Source of the DNA: Streptomyces sp. D2-8
GTDB taxonomy: Bacteria; Actinomycetota; Actinomycetes; Streptomycetales; Streptomycetaceae
Direction of reading: 5' to 3'
DNA: 64,000 nt
NCBI RefSeq assembly: GCF_023184515.1
Contig: NZ_JAAHBP010000008.1
Span: 1-64,000 of the forward strand
The notes beneath the pieces are model-generated. The model was given only the letters and a program-made list of their open reading frames with translations. It did not search any database and had not been told where the DNA came from. A program made the position numbers and the translations under genes. This document shows positions 8,080-15,918 of the stretch, piece after piece. Position 1 is the first letter of the stretch. Every line of letters starts with the position of its first letter.

Positions 8080-8751
8080 ATGCCCGTCATCGCCGTCATC
8101 GGGGCAGGCCCCGGCCTGGGCCTGTCCATCGCCCGCCGCTTCGGAAGGGAGGGTTTCCAGGTCGCCCTGGTCTCCCGGACTCAGGACAAGCTCGACGCGC
8201 TCGCCGCGCGGCTCGCCGAGGAGGGCATCGAGGCCGCGGGCTTCGCCGCGGACGTGACGCGTCCCGACTCGCTCCAGTCGGCGCTCGCCGCGGTCGCCGG
8301 CCGGTTCGGGGCCGTCGACGTACTGGAGTACTCGCCCGCCGACCCCACTCTCGCCGGCGCCGCCGCAGTCGACGCCACGGCGCAGGACCTCCACAAGCAG
8401 CTCGACTACTACCTGTACGGAGCGGTTGCCGCGGTCCGTCAGGTGCTGCCCGCCATGCTCGAACGTGGCAGTGGCACCCTGCTGTTCTCCACGGGCGCCT
8501 CCTCGGTCCGGCCGCTGGGCGGCGCGTTCGGCAGCATCGGCGTCGCGGCGGCGGCCCTGCGCAACTACGCCATGACCCTGGGCGTCGACCTCGCCGAGCG
8601 CGGTGTGCACGCCGCGCACGTGGCGATCGGGGTGTTCATCGGCAGCGGTCCCGGCACCGAGCCCGAGACCATCGCCGAGCACTACTGGGACGCGTACACC
8701 AAGCGCGACCAGGCCGAGATCGTCCACACCGTCCCCGGCGGCATCTGGTGA
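8080..8751 (+). CDS. SDR-family protein lacking the catalytic Tyr/Lys
   Basis: This 223-residue Rossmann protein starts at ATG 8080 behind GAGGAG; an earlier in-frame start at 8035 has no binding site. The cofactor motif GAGPGLGLSIA, the RTQDKLDALA region and FAADVTRPDSLQ are normal for short-chain dehydrogenases, and STGASS supplies the active-site Ser. Where YxxxK should follow, the sequence is FGSIGVAAAALRNYA, so Tyr and Lys are both replaced. Oxidoreductase activity by the standard mechanism is therefore doubtful. The last bases overlap the next gene, indicating translational coupling. It is probably controlled by the divergent TetR protein. Confidence 0.85.
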   Translation: MPVIAVIGAGPGLGLSIARRFGREGFQVALVSRTQDKLDALAARLAEEGIEAAGFAADVTRPDSLQSALAAVAGRFGAVDVLEYSPADPTLAGAAAVDATAQDLHKQLDYYLYGAVAAVRQVLPAMLERGSGTLLFSTGASSVRPLGGAFGSIGVAAAALRNYAMTLGVDLAERGVHAAHVAIGVFIGSGPGTEPETIAEHYWDAYTKRDQAEIVHTVPGGIW

Positions 8752-9215
8752 GCACCTCCGGCACGCCCGCGGCGAACACGGCCAGGCCACCCATGGTGAA
8801 GATCTTCCGAGCCGCCAACAAGGTCGTACGGCCGCTGCTCGCCTCCCGCTTCCACAAGCCGCTGAGCGGGCGCCTGATGCTGCTCACGTACAAGGGGCAC
8901 AGGACGGGTCGCGAATTCACGGTCCCCATCGGCTACTTCGACTGGGATCCCGGCACGGTGCTCGCCATGTCCTCCCAGCTCGGCTGGATCCCCAGCCTGC
9001 GCCAAGGGTCCGCCGTCCGGCTGCGCATCCGGGGCCAGGACCACGGCGCCGTCCCGACGGTCGTCGAGGACTCTGAGGAAGTCGCCGCCCTGCTGGGTGA
9101 GTTCGGCCGGCGCAACGGGCCCAAGGCCGCCAAGGGGCTGATACTCGGCAGTTCGGTTCCAAGCGCAAGTGGAAGATCGTCAGTGACAAGAACTGCAAGT
9201 ACTGAGGGGCCATGA
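8748..9215 (+). CDS. F420-type nitroreductase (DDN family) with chimeric 3' end
   Basis: GTG 8748 overlaps the SDR stop (GTGA). Residues 15-125 match the deazaflavin-dependent nitroreductase family: SGRLMLLTYKGHRTGREFTV, then VPIGYFDWDPGTVLAMSSQL and VRLRIRGQDHG. Family members usually end with about 25 more residues of family-like sequence; here family likeness stops at AAKGLILG (about base 9150). After that the frame is meaningless, while another frame reads QFGSKRKWKIVSDKNCKY and stops at 9205, like the tail of a different gene. I infer a recombination joint that removed the 3' end. The stop at 9213-9215 overlaps the ATG of the pilin-like gene. Confidence 0.7.
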   Translation: MSTSGTPAANTARPPMVKIFRAANKVVRPLLASRFHKPLSGRLMLLTYKGHRTGREFTVPIGYFDWDPGTVLAMSSQLGWIPSLRQGSAVRLRIRGQDHGAVPTVVEDSEEVAALLGEFGRRNGPKAAKGLILGSSVPSASGRSSVTRTASTEGP

Positions 9216-9681
9216 GGAACAACGTAGCGGCGCTGGTCGTTGCTGTCGTGAGCGTGCTCTGCGCGCTGGCGTTGCGCGCAGTGGACGCGCCCGTGTGGGC
9301 GTTCGTCCTTGTGGCAGCCATCCTTGCCACGTGCATCGGCGGTGCCGCCGTCCTCCGTCGCCGGGCGAACGGGGAACCGGACGCGGTGACACAACCCAGC
9401 TCTTCCTCCCACTCCTCGTCCTCTACTTCCTCACCCGAGAGGAGAGCCGCGACTGGTACCGCCTCCCCGACCGGGAGCGCGCCGAACGCCGCCCCTTCTC
9501 CCTGCCCCGGATGATCCGCTGGCGCCAGGACGAGGGCCAGACGGCGGTGGAGTACGCCGGCCTCATCGCGGTCGTCGCCGCCGTCATCGCGGCCCTCGTC
9601 GTCAGCGGCCTGGGCCCGCAGATCGACTGGTCCAAGATGAAGGACCCGGAGCGCGCCAAGGCGTACCTGGGCATCGACTGA
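9212..9681 (+). pseudogene. Flp-prepilin-like header protein, frameshifted
   Basis: Two frames together give a 156-residue homologue of the toxin header. ATG 9212 opens a frame with two membrane segments (NVAALVVAVVSVLCALAL and PVWAFVLVAAILATCIGGAA). Likeness then moves one base back, around 9370-9395, into TQLFLPLLVLYFLTREESRD, RRPFSLPRMIRWRQDEGQTA and VEYAGLIAVVAAVIAALVV. The prepilin site DEG/QTAVE is intact. The shift equals loss of one base relative to the working frame. The protein ends shortly after the pilin helix with no toxin. It is either a mutated stand-alone pilin or the header of a lost toxin; a sequencing error is also possible. Confidence 0.75.
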
Positions 9682-9718
9682 GCGGACGACGGAGACGAGA
9701 CGTTGGTGGGACGCAGGG

Positions 9719-10429
9719 ATGAGTGAGCCGGGCACGGATCCGAATGCCGAGGAGATGTGGGATCCGCAGGTCGCGCGGTGGCGCGACCCGGAGGGTGACT
9801 ACGTCCTGCCCCACGCCCTGCGGTCCCTGCCCCAGCCCTGGGACGGGAGCGACTGGAGGCGGGTCGCGGAACTGCCCCGCACCGACGAGCGGTTGGCCGA
9901 AGCCCACCGCGTGCTGACCGTGCTCCTGGAGGATCCGGCACTGGCCCCGCAGGTGCCTCAGCCGCCGTCCCCCGGCCTGCTGTGGCAAGTGTGGGAGGAA
10001 TTCCACCAGGCCGTCGGGGAGAGCATGCCCCGCCCGAGCCAGGTGACCTGGTCCGGTGTTGACGAGCTGGTCCGCGCGTGGCGGGACCGACCGCAGCTGT
10101 ATCCGCTGCACCGGCATGTCGTGCGGCACGTCGAAGCGGCGATGCTGGCCCTGATCCCGTCGCTGCGGGACGACATCGCCGACTCGGTGTTCCGCTGGCT
10201 GGCTCTCGAAGCTGACCCGGGTCGATTCGCCGACTGGGCGGTGGGCCTGGCCGAGCGTTGCGTGACCGAGGACATCGGTGCCGACTCTGCCCTCGAACTG
10301 CTCGGAGCGATGGGCGGCCCGGAGGCCAGGGCGGCACTGGAGCGCCTGTCGGTGAAGCCGGACGGGCCGGCGAGTTGGGAGAACGCGGAAGCCGCACAGA
10401 GCACGCTCTACGACCTGGGGAGCGAATGA
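9719..10429 (+). CDS. Unknown helical protein next to the pilin-like gene
   Basis: This 236-residue acidic soluble protein starts at ATG 9719 after GGTGGGA. It is rich in Trp and Pro in the first third (WDPQVARWRDPEGDYVL, PWDGSDWRRVAEL) and mostly helical after that, ending with ALELLGAMGGPEARAALERL, which resembles one HEAT-like helical pair. No family is recognised. Its stop overlaps the start of the next gene (ATGA), so the two are made together. The setting behind a pilin header suggests an immunity or accessory protein; there is no direct evidence. Confidence 0.65.
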   Translation: MSEPGTDPNAEEMWDPQVARWRDPEGDYVLPHALRSLPQPWDGSDWRRVAELPRTDERLAEAHRVLTVLLEDPALAPQVPQPPSPGLLWQVWEEFHQAVGESMPRPSQVTWSGVDELVRAWRDRPQLYPLHRHVVRHVEAAMLALIPSLRDDIADSVFRWLALEADPGRFADWAVGLAERCVTEDIGADSALELLGAMGGPEARAALERLSVKPDGPASWENAEAAQSTLYDLGSE

Positions 10430-10857
10430 TCTATGGCCTGCTGATGGCCGGGATGCCGATTCCGCCCGCCTCGCTCGCCGATGCCCTGGCGGAGGCCGTG
10501 CGGACGGAAGGCGTCGACGTGGACGTGGCCGACAGGGACGACGACCAGGGTCGGCGCGACTGGAGCGCACCTGTCCTGCGTGGCTACATCAGACTGCGCG
10601 GCGACGACACCCTGGTCAACGAGGACCCCAAGGAACCGGAACTCGCCCGCCGCCTGGCTACGGCGCTGGGCGTTCCCGTCCTCTACCCGGCCGAGAAGGA
10701 CCTTCCTCCGTCGGCCTACTGGCTGGCGACCTCGACAGGACAGTCGGTCCGCGCCCGGCTGTACTCGACGGACGACGAACCACCGGTGCACACGATCGAC
10801 GCGGTCGACTCCGCGGTCTCCCAACTTCCGCACGTGCGGGTGAGCGACCTGCCGTAG
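10426..10857 (+). CDS. Unknown small protein coupled to the gene before it
   Basis: This 143-residue protein starts at ATG 10426, overlapping the preceding stop by ATGA. It has an alpha/beta look: MIYGLLMAGMPIPPASLADA, then DDTLVNEDPKEPELARRLAT and VPVLYPAEKDLPPSAYWLAT. There is no signal or membrane segment. The compact size, acidic character and operon position fit an immunity-type protein, and the family is unknown to me. It converges on the DUF192 gene 20 bases away. Confidence 0.65.
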   Translation: MIYGLLMAGMPIPPASLADALAEAVRTEGVDVDVADRDDDQGRRDWSAPVLRGYIRLRGDDTLVNEDPKEPELARRLATALGVPVLYPAEKDLPPSAYWLATSTGQSVRARLYSTDDEPPVHTIDAVDSAVSQLPHVRVSDLP

Positions 10858-10877
10858 AAGTCCCCCTGAACGAGGCC

Positions 10878-11261
10878 CTAACCCTCCTCCCCTTCCACGA
10901 CAACCTCCATCCGAGCCCCTTCTCGTACCCCCCACTTTCCCATCGCCCCGGCCTCCGCCTCCACCACATGCCGGGCCCGCGGCCGAGGCATCCCCAGTCG
11001 CCCCGGCCGCATGGTGCACACGTCGATGACGCGCAGGCCGCGATCGAGATAGGCGACATCGATCGGCATGCGCATACGGAAGGTGTGCACGCTGCTCGCG
11101 GGGGAGAGGAGGATCGCCCCGTCGATGCGGCCGCGTCCCAACAACCCCCTGGTGCGAGCCCGATAGGAGGTGGCGATCTCCAGCGGCACCCTGACGGACG
11201 GCCCTCCATCACCCCCGTGAACGACCAGCTCCCCACGCCCGTCCCGCCAACGCCGCCCCAT
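10878..11261 (-). CDS. DUF192 family protein
   Basis: This 127-residue protein starts at ATG 11261, preceded by GGAGGGGGT; the frame continues upstream without another good start. The family core is present: RTRGLLGRGRIDGAILLSPA, then VHTFRMRMPIDVAYLDRGLR and RHVVEAEAGAMGKWGVREG. DUF192 proteins are small beta-rich proteins of unknown biochemical role. It is complete here, and a truncated copy lies at 6920-7138. Lying convergent to the pilin/immunity genes, it appears to be a fixed landmark of this locus. Confidence 0.9.
   Translation of the reverse strand: MGRRWRDGRGELVVHGGDGGPSVRVPLEIATSYRARTRGLLGRGRIDGAILLSPASSVHTFRMRMPIDVAYLDRGLRVIDVCTMRPGRLGMPRPRARHVVEAEAGAMGKWGVREGARMEVVVEGEEG
10895..11066. 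repeat. 172-base direct repeat, copy B (in complete DUF192 gene)
   Basis: This is the partner of 6967-7138, inside the intact DUF192 gene. Sequence likeness ends at the GATCGG at 11061-11066, the same base at which copy A joins unrelated DNA. Confidence 0.9.
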
Positions 11262-11517
11262 CCGGACCCCCTCCGACCGCGCCGTCTGCCGACACGCAAC
11301 TCTTTGCTGCTTCCTGACTGAAACGCCCCGCACGGCACCACTGTTGGCCAACCCATTGGCGCGTTATGCAACCGTTACGGCCGGAACGGGACGACGAATC
11401 GCCGATTCCTCCCCATACTCCGCTCCAGTTGACCAGCTTCACCCTGGTGCGGCTGCACCCCGCTGGATAGCTTTGGTTCGCTCAAGAGAAGCCTCGCCTC
11501 TGACCGGGAGCCGAACC

Positions 11518-12177
11518 GTGAACCGCCGCCCCACCCTCCTCGCAGCGCTCACGCTGACCGCCGCTGCGGCCCTGACGCTGTCCGCGTGCGGGAGCGATGA
11601 CAGCTCCAAGGGCAAGGACAACGACAAGATCGCGGGCGCCGACACAGGGGACAAGGCGTCGCCCTCCCCCTCGCCGAGCGCTGCGGACTCAGCTGACCGG
11701 CCGAAGATCGAGCTGCCTTCAGACCTCTCCTACACCTTCGACTGGCCCAAGACCGGGGACAAGGACAAGGACGCGATCCTGGCCGACGGCGAGCAGTCCA
11801 TCAAGGCCGTCGACCTGGCGATCGTCAACCAGAACGCCCTCGACAAGGCGTACCTCTACTACTACGAGGGGGAGGCAGCCGCCGGCACGCAGAAGTTCGT
11901 CCAGAACTACGTCGACCACAAGGCGGCCATCACCGGCGCATACCGCTTCTACGCTCCGCAGGTAGCGGTCGACAAGGACGGCACGGCCTCCCTCAGCTAC
12001 TGCGAGGACCAGGGCAAGGCGTATGTGAAGGACCTCAAGACCGACAAGGCCAAGAAGACCGAGGTCACCGCCAAGAGCTACGTCATCTACCACACGTCGC
12101 TCAAGAAGAACGACAAGGGCGTCTGGGTGATCCAGAAGATGGTCTCGCAGAGTGGGAGCCCCAAGTGCCAGCCATGA
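11518..12177 (+). CDS. Secreted lipoprotein of unknown function
   Basis: This 219-residue protein starts at GTG 11518 with GGGAG upstream. Residues 1-22 are a lipoprotein signal (NRRPTLLAALTLTAAAALTL, then SAC), with the lipid-bearing Cys near position 24. A Ser/Asp/Lys/Pro linker follows. The domain from about residue 70 (SYTFDWPKTGDKDKDAI ... YLYYYEGEAAAGTQKFVQNY ... VIYHTSLKKNDKGVWVIQKM) resembles NTF2-like or DUF4878-type extracellular lipoproteins. It overlaps the next gene by ATGA, so the two exported proteins are coupled. Confidence 0.85.
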   Translation: MNRRPTLLAALTLTAAAALTLSACGSDDSSKGKDNDKIAGADTGDKASPSPSPSAADSADRPKIELPSDLSYTFDWPKTGDKDKDAILADGEQSIKAVDLAIVNQNALDKAYLYYYEGEAAAGTQKFVQNYVDHKAAITGAYRFYAPQVAVDKDGTASLSYCEDQGKAYVKDLKTDKAKKTEVTAKSYVIYHTSLKKNDKGVWVIQKMVSQSGSPKCQP

Positions 12178-13202
12178 AGCGCCCGTTGAAGAGGCTCTCC
12201 GCGGTGCTCACAGCCGGCACGTGCTGGTCGCTCCTGGCCCTGCCTGGAGTGGCGACCGCTGACGACACCCTGGGTGGCGACACACAAGGCGCCACCCAGG
12301 AGGCCAACGCAGGCAAAGACGGCACCGTCTCCGTCACCGTGGGCGGCGTCGTCTTCGACCGTTCGAAGAACGGCAGCGGCAACTCCGCGGGCGCGCTCAC
12401 GTCGTCCACGTCCTGGACTCCGCCCCCCTGCTGGTACGCCCCGAAGTACACCCCCGAACAGCTGCAGAAGTACCTTGAACCGACCTGGGAGGCCGGTTCG
12501 ACGGGTTACCAGTGGGACGCCGAGCAGCGCGACAGGTACGTCAAGGGGCACCCGTACAAGGACTTCAACAAGGACAAGACCGGGAAGGGCTATTTCTGGG
12601 ACTCCTTCGTCAACAAGGACTTCCCTCCGGGCTGGGACTCCTGTGAGGAACCCATCTTCTGGGTGGACCAGGGCGACCCTCCGCCGGCGAACATCGAGAA
12701 CGCCGTCACTCCGAAGGTCCTCGCCGAACTCGCCTACGCGGAGATCCGCGTCCCCAGCACCGAAGTCACCCTGGCGCCCGCCGCCGCGACCAAGGTCAAC
12801 CTGCCGACTTGGGCCTGGCTGGACGCTGCCGACTTCAAGCCGGTGTCCGTCACCGCGTCCGTACCGGTCATCGGCATCTCGGCGACCGCGACCGCGAAAC
12901 CGGTGTCCCTCAGGATCGAGCCGGGCACCAAGGACGCCGTCACCTACCCGGCCTCCGGCGTCTGCGAAGTCAACAACGACCGCATCGGCCAGCCCTACGC
13001 CAAGGGCAAGGCCGACCAGACGCCGCCCTGCGGAGTGAGGTACCTGCGCTCTTCGGGCAACGGCACGTACCCCCTCCAGGCCACCATCACCTGGGAGATC
13101 GACTGGACCGGCAGCGGCGGCGCAAGCGGCGACCTCCCCGACGGCACGTTCGGCGCGACCCAGGACGTCGTCGTACAGGAGATCCAGGCCGTCAACCGCT
13201 GA
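12174..13202 (+). CDS. Secreted protein of unknown function, Sec signal
   Basis: This 342-residue protein starts at ATG 12174, overlapping the lipoprotein stop. Residues 1-28 are a Sec signal ending in GVATA/DD. The mature protein has a motif-rich N-terminal part (SWTPPPCWYAPKYTPEQLQK, then YVKGHPYKDFNKDKTGKGY and FPPGWDSCEEPIFWVDQGDP) and a beta-rich C-terminal part with two Cys (VCEVNN, PPCGVRY) and a TITWEIDWTGSGG strand near the end. I recognise the type as one found next to lipoproteins in Streptomyces, but no function is known to me. Extracytoplasmic location is clear from the signal. Confidence 0.8.
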   Translation: MKRPLKRLSAVLTAGTCWSLLALPGVATADDTLGGDTQGATQEANAGKDGTVSVTVGGVVFDRSKNGSGNSAGALTSSTSWTPPPCWYAPKYTPEQLQKYLEPTWEAGSTGYQWDAEQRDRYVKGHPYKDFNKDKTGKGYFWDSFVNKDFPPGWDSCEEPIFWVDQGDPPPANIENAVTPKVLAELAYAEIRVPSTEVTLAPAAATKVNLPTWAWLDAADFKPVSVTASVPVIGISATATAKPVSLRIEPGTKDAVTYPASGVCEVNNDRIGQPYAKGKADQTPPCGVRYLRSSGNGTYPLQATITWEIDWTGSGGASGDLPDGTFGATQDVVVQEIQAVNR

Positions 13203-13276
13203 GCCGAGCCTCGGACCCGACCGCCCCGCCCGCCCGGCCAGCTGAATGCATAACGTTCTTCACTGTCACGTGGCGG

Positions 13277-13606
13277 GTGACCAACCGGGCTCCGCGGAAG
13301 GTCATCGCTGCCCGCGCGGCCGTGGGCAGCGAGCGTGCCGAGCACATCGAGAGTCTCGACCTTCCCTGCGGCCCGGCGTCACTCGTACAGGAGCGCCTGA
13401 CCGCCCCGCCGGAGTCTGCGCTTTTTCAGCGGGAGCTGCTCCAGGTCACCGCATACGTTCCGTGTCCCGACGCTGTGCGGGTGGTGGTGCTCACCTTGGC
13501 CACTGCGGCGATCGGACGTGCGCAGCACTACCGTGCCCTGCTCCGGGATATCGCCCAGACAGTGACCTTTGACAACCCGCTCCCAGACGTGTCCGACGAG
13601 GATTGA
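13277..13606 (+). CDS. Unknown small protein
   Basis: The frame reads TNRAPRKVIAARAAVGSERA, then LDLPCGPASLVQERLTAPPE and VRVVVLTLATAAIGRAQHYR, ending in DNPLPDVSDED. Composition and codon use look coding. GTG 13277 is the best start, giving 109 residues, although the frame is open and protein-like a few codons further upstream without an ATG or GTG. No family is recognised. It sits one base before the next ATG, so an operon is likely. Confidence 0.5.
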   Translation: MTNRAPRKVIAARAAVGSERAEHIESLDLPCGPASLVQERLTAPPESALFQRELLQVTAYVPCPDAVRVVVLTLATAAIGRAQHYRALLRDIAQTVTFDNPLPDVSDED

Positions 13607-13607
13607 C

Positions 13608-14273
13608 ATGGCCAACATTTCCTACACCACAGCCTGGGAAGACTCAGCTACGCGTCGGGCCTGGACGAAGCTCATTGCCTGCGCGATCCTCGGCCAGGCT
13701 CTTTGGCCGGCTGCGTGAGTGGGAATGCTGGCCTGGTACGTCAGATCGCCGACCTGGGCCCTGTGGCTGTTCTTCGTGCCGATGCTCTACGCGTTCTACC
13801 GGACCTGCCTGCAGCCCGCGTACTTCGTCTGGGCCTTCCGTGCACGTCGTCTTCTCCGGGAATATCCGTGGCAGGTTTACAAGAACCCGGAATGCGGCAT
13901 CGGAAGGATTCCGGAGGCCGGGCCGGCTGACGTCTGGCTGAAGTTCCCCGATCCTGAACGCACCGCCGAGATTGGCATCGTGATGCGTTCCCACCTCCGG
14001 GCGACGTTCTGGGTCAGGCGTCTTGGCCCAGGCGTGAAGCCGGCAAAGGCATCACAGGTCGAAGAGGTCTGGTTCGCGGGGGACCCCCGCTTCGCCGGCG
14101 TCATCGCAGTCCCCGGCCCTCGACGCCTCTATGTCATCTGCCAGTGCCTGAGCTGCAAAGGCATTTCTGCCGGAGCACAGGGAGCCGGCCCGCAGGCCGT
14201 CGAACGCGCCTGTCGCGCAGGCGTCCGGGTCGAGGGGCCGTCCCCGATGGCACCAGGTGCCGTGGAGAACTGA
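13608..14273 (+). pseudogene. Membrane protein gene interrupted by an in-frame TGA
   Basis: From ATG 13608 the frame runs 36 codons to a TGA at 13716-13718 and then continues in the same frame, from GTG 13719, for 184 codons. The TGA falls inside one continuous hydrophobic stretch (LIACAILGQALWPAA, stop, VGMLAWYVR). A second membrane segment, WALWLFFVPMLYAFY, follows. Reading through would give a two-helix membrane protein with a 150-residue cytoplasmic domain. Either the gene is inactivated or translation restarts at GTG 13719, giving a protein that lacks half of its first helix. The family is unknown. Confidence 0.65.
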
Positions 14274-14355
14274 TCCTTTCCAGGACTGCCAGCTCCGCTT
14301 CCCGAGGCCGTAAACACGTTGTTGGGCGTCTCCCCAACCGGGTAAGAACGGCTGC

Positions 14356-15234
14356 ATGACCCCACTAGGCGCCGTATTCCGCCCCCAACTTGCCCCCGAA
14401 CGACTGAAAGCTGTCTCTCGAGTCGCAGACGCGGCCGGTCTCGAAGAGCTCTGGCTCTGGGAGGACTGCTTCAGAGAGGGCGGTATCTCCACCGCCGCCG
14501 CAGCCCTCGCGTGGACCGAGCACGTGCGGGTCGGGGTCGGGCTGTTGCCCGTGCCCTTGCGGAACGTTGCCATCACCGCCATGGAGGCCGCCGCGCTGCA
14601 CCGGATGTTCCCCGGGCGGGCGATCCTCGGCGTGGGGCATGGCGTGCAGGACTGGATGGGGCAGGTCGGCGCCCGGGTCGAGTCGCCCGTCACCCTGTTG
14701 CGGGAGCATCTCATCGCGCTGCGGGCCCTGTTGGGCGGCGAGCGGGTCACGGTCGACGGGCGGTACGTCAAGCTCGACGACGTCGCTCTCGACTGGCCGC
14801 CGGAGGGTCCGCACAGCGGGGTCCTGGCCGGGGCCACCGGGCCGCGGTCGCTGCGGCTCACCGGCGAGGCCGCCGACGGCACCATCCTCACCGCCGCCAC
14901 CAACGCCGAGGGCGTGCGCAAGGCGCGGCAGCTCGTCGACGAGGGGCGCGCGGCGGCCGGTCGTGCGGCCGGGCCCCACCCCCTGGTCGTCTATCTGCTC
15001 ACCGCCACCGGGCCCGGCGCCGCCGCCCGGCTGCGCGCCGAGCTCGCGGCCGAAGGGCTCGAAGCGGTTCCGGACCTCGGGGTCGCCGGAGACGCCGGGG
15101 CCGTCGCGAAAGCCGTCGAGCGGCTGGTCGAGGCCGGGGCCGACAGCGTCGTGCTGCAGCCGACCGCGGACGAGCCCGACCCGGAGGGTTTCGTGCGGTT
15201 CGCGGCCGAGGACGTGCGTCCCCTGGTTCCCTGA
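14356..15234 (+). CDS. LLM-class (luciferase-like, probably F420-dependent) oxidoreductase
   Basis: This 292-residue TIM-barrel protein contains GLEELWLWEDCFREGGISTA, then VGVGLLPVPLRNVAITAMEA, RMFPGRAILGVGHGVQDWMG and ATGPRSLRLTGEAADGTILT, the cofactor-lining pieces of the bacterial luciferase-like family. In actinobacteria this subgroup mostly uses F420. Start ATG 14356 lies just after a small GTTGGG/CCCAAC hairpin and lacks a strong binding site. Substrate unknown. It is apparently the first gene of the conserved core to the right. Confidence 0.9.
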   Translation: MTPLGAVFRPQLAPERLKAVSRVADAAGLEELWLWEDCFREGGISTAAAALAWTEHVRVGVGLLPVPLRNVAITAMEAAALHRMFPGRAILGVGHGVQDWMGQVGARVESPVTLLREHLIALRALLGGERVTVDGRYVKLDDVALDWPPEGPHSGVLAGATGPRSLRLTGEAADGTILTAATNAEGVRKARQLVDEGRAAAGRAAGPHPLVVYLLTATGPGAAARLRAELAAEGLEAVPDLGVAGDAGAVAKAVERLVEAGADSVVLQPTADEPDPEGFVRFAAEDVRPLVP

Positions 15235-15270
15235 GGGCTCGTTGTCAGTGCCGGCTGGCACACTCCGGGC

Positions 15271-15732
15271 ATGAGCGAGGACGACGTGGACGTGCGTCTG
15301 CGAGACGTTGTGGAAGCCGACCTGGAGGACCTGCTGGCGTACGAGCATGATCCGGAAGCCGTTCGGCGGTCGAGGTTCACGCCTCGGCCGCGCGACGCGT
15401 TCCTGCGGCACTGGAAGACCAAGGTCCTCGGGGACGACACCGTCTTCGTGCAGGCCGTGACCGTCGACGGTGAGGTCGCCGGCAGCGTCGTCGCCTGGTG
15501 GGACGGGGACCGCCGCTTCCTCGGGTACTGGCTCGGACGCCCGTACTGGGGCCGCGGTATCGGCAGCCGGGCCCTGGCCCTGTTCCTGGACCGGGAGCAG
15601 AACCGGCCTCTGTACGCCGACCCCGCCGGTGGGAACACCGGTTCCGTACGCCTCCTCGAGAAGCACGGCTTCCAGCGGACCGGCACGGTACGGCACGGCG
15701 AGGACGAGCACGTCGTGTTCGTCCTCCCGTGA
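15271..15732 (+). CDS. GNAT acetyltransferase (RimJ/RimL type)
   Basis: This 153-residue protein has the GNAT core: strands in VAGSVVAWWDGDRRFLGYWL, the acetyl-CoA loop GRPYWGRGIGSRALALFL (R/Q-x-x-G-x-G/A), then ADPAGGNTGSVRLLEKHGFQ with the Asn and the family-typical EKxGF. Start ATG 15271, 36 bases after the oxidoreductase. The substrate cannot be told; relatives modify small molecules or protein N-termini. Confidence 0.9.
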   Translation: MSEDDVDVRLRDVVEADLEDLLAYEHDPEAVRRSRFTPRPRDAFLRHWKTKVLGDDTVFVQAVTVDGEVAGSVVAWWDGDRRFLGYWLGRPYWGRGIGSRALALFLDREQNRPLYADPAGGNTGSVRLLEKHGFQRTGTVRHGEDEHVVFVLP

Positions 15733-15918
15733 GAAGGCACCGCAGGCCGTCGCCCCGCCTCGGCAACTCGCCGGCACGCCATCGCGCACGGCGAAGTCAA
15801 CACCCTCGCCCAGCTGCCGATGGGATACCCCGGTCCGCTGACCACGCCTCCGTACTGCCCCGCCTCTGACACATCAATTGCCGAGCGTCCCCGCCCGGCC
15901 CCCTGCCACCATTCCCCC

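Noticed and set aside
9370..9400. Programmed frameshift in the pilin-like gene
   Set aside because: No slippery heptamer or downstream stem is visible at the switch, so a mutation or sequencing error is the simpler reading.
14365..15789. Long minus-strand frame across the LLM oxidoreductase and acetyltransferase genes
   Set aside because: It crosses two clearly recognisable plus-strand genes and shows no motif of its own.
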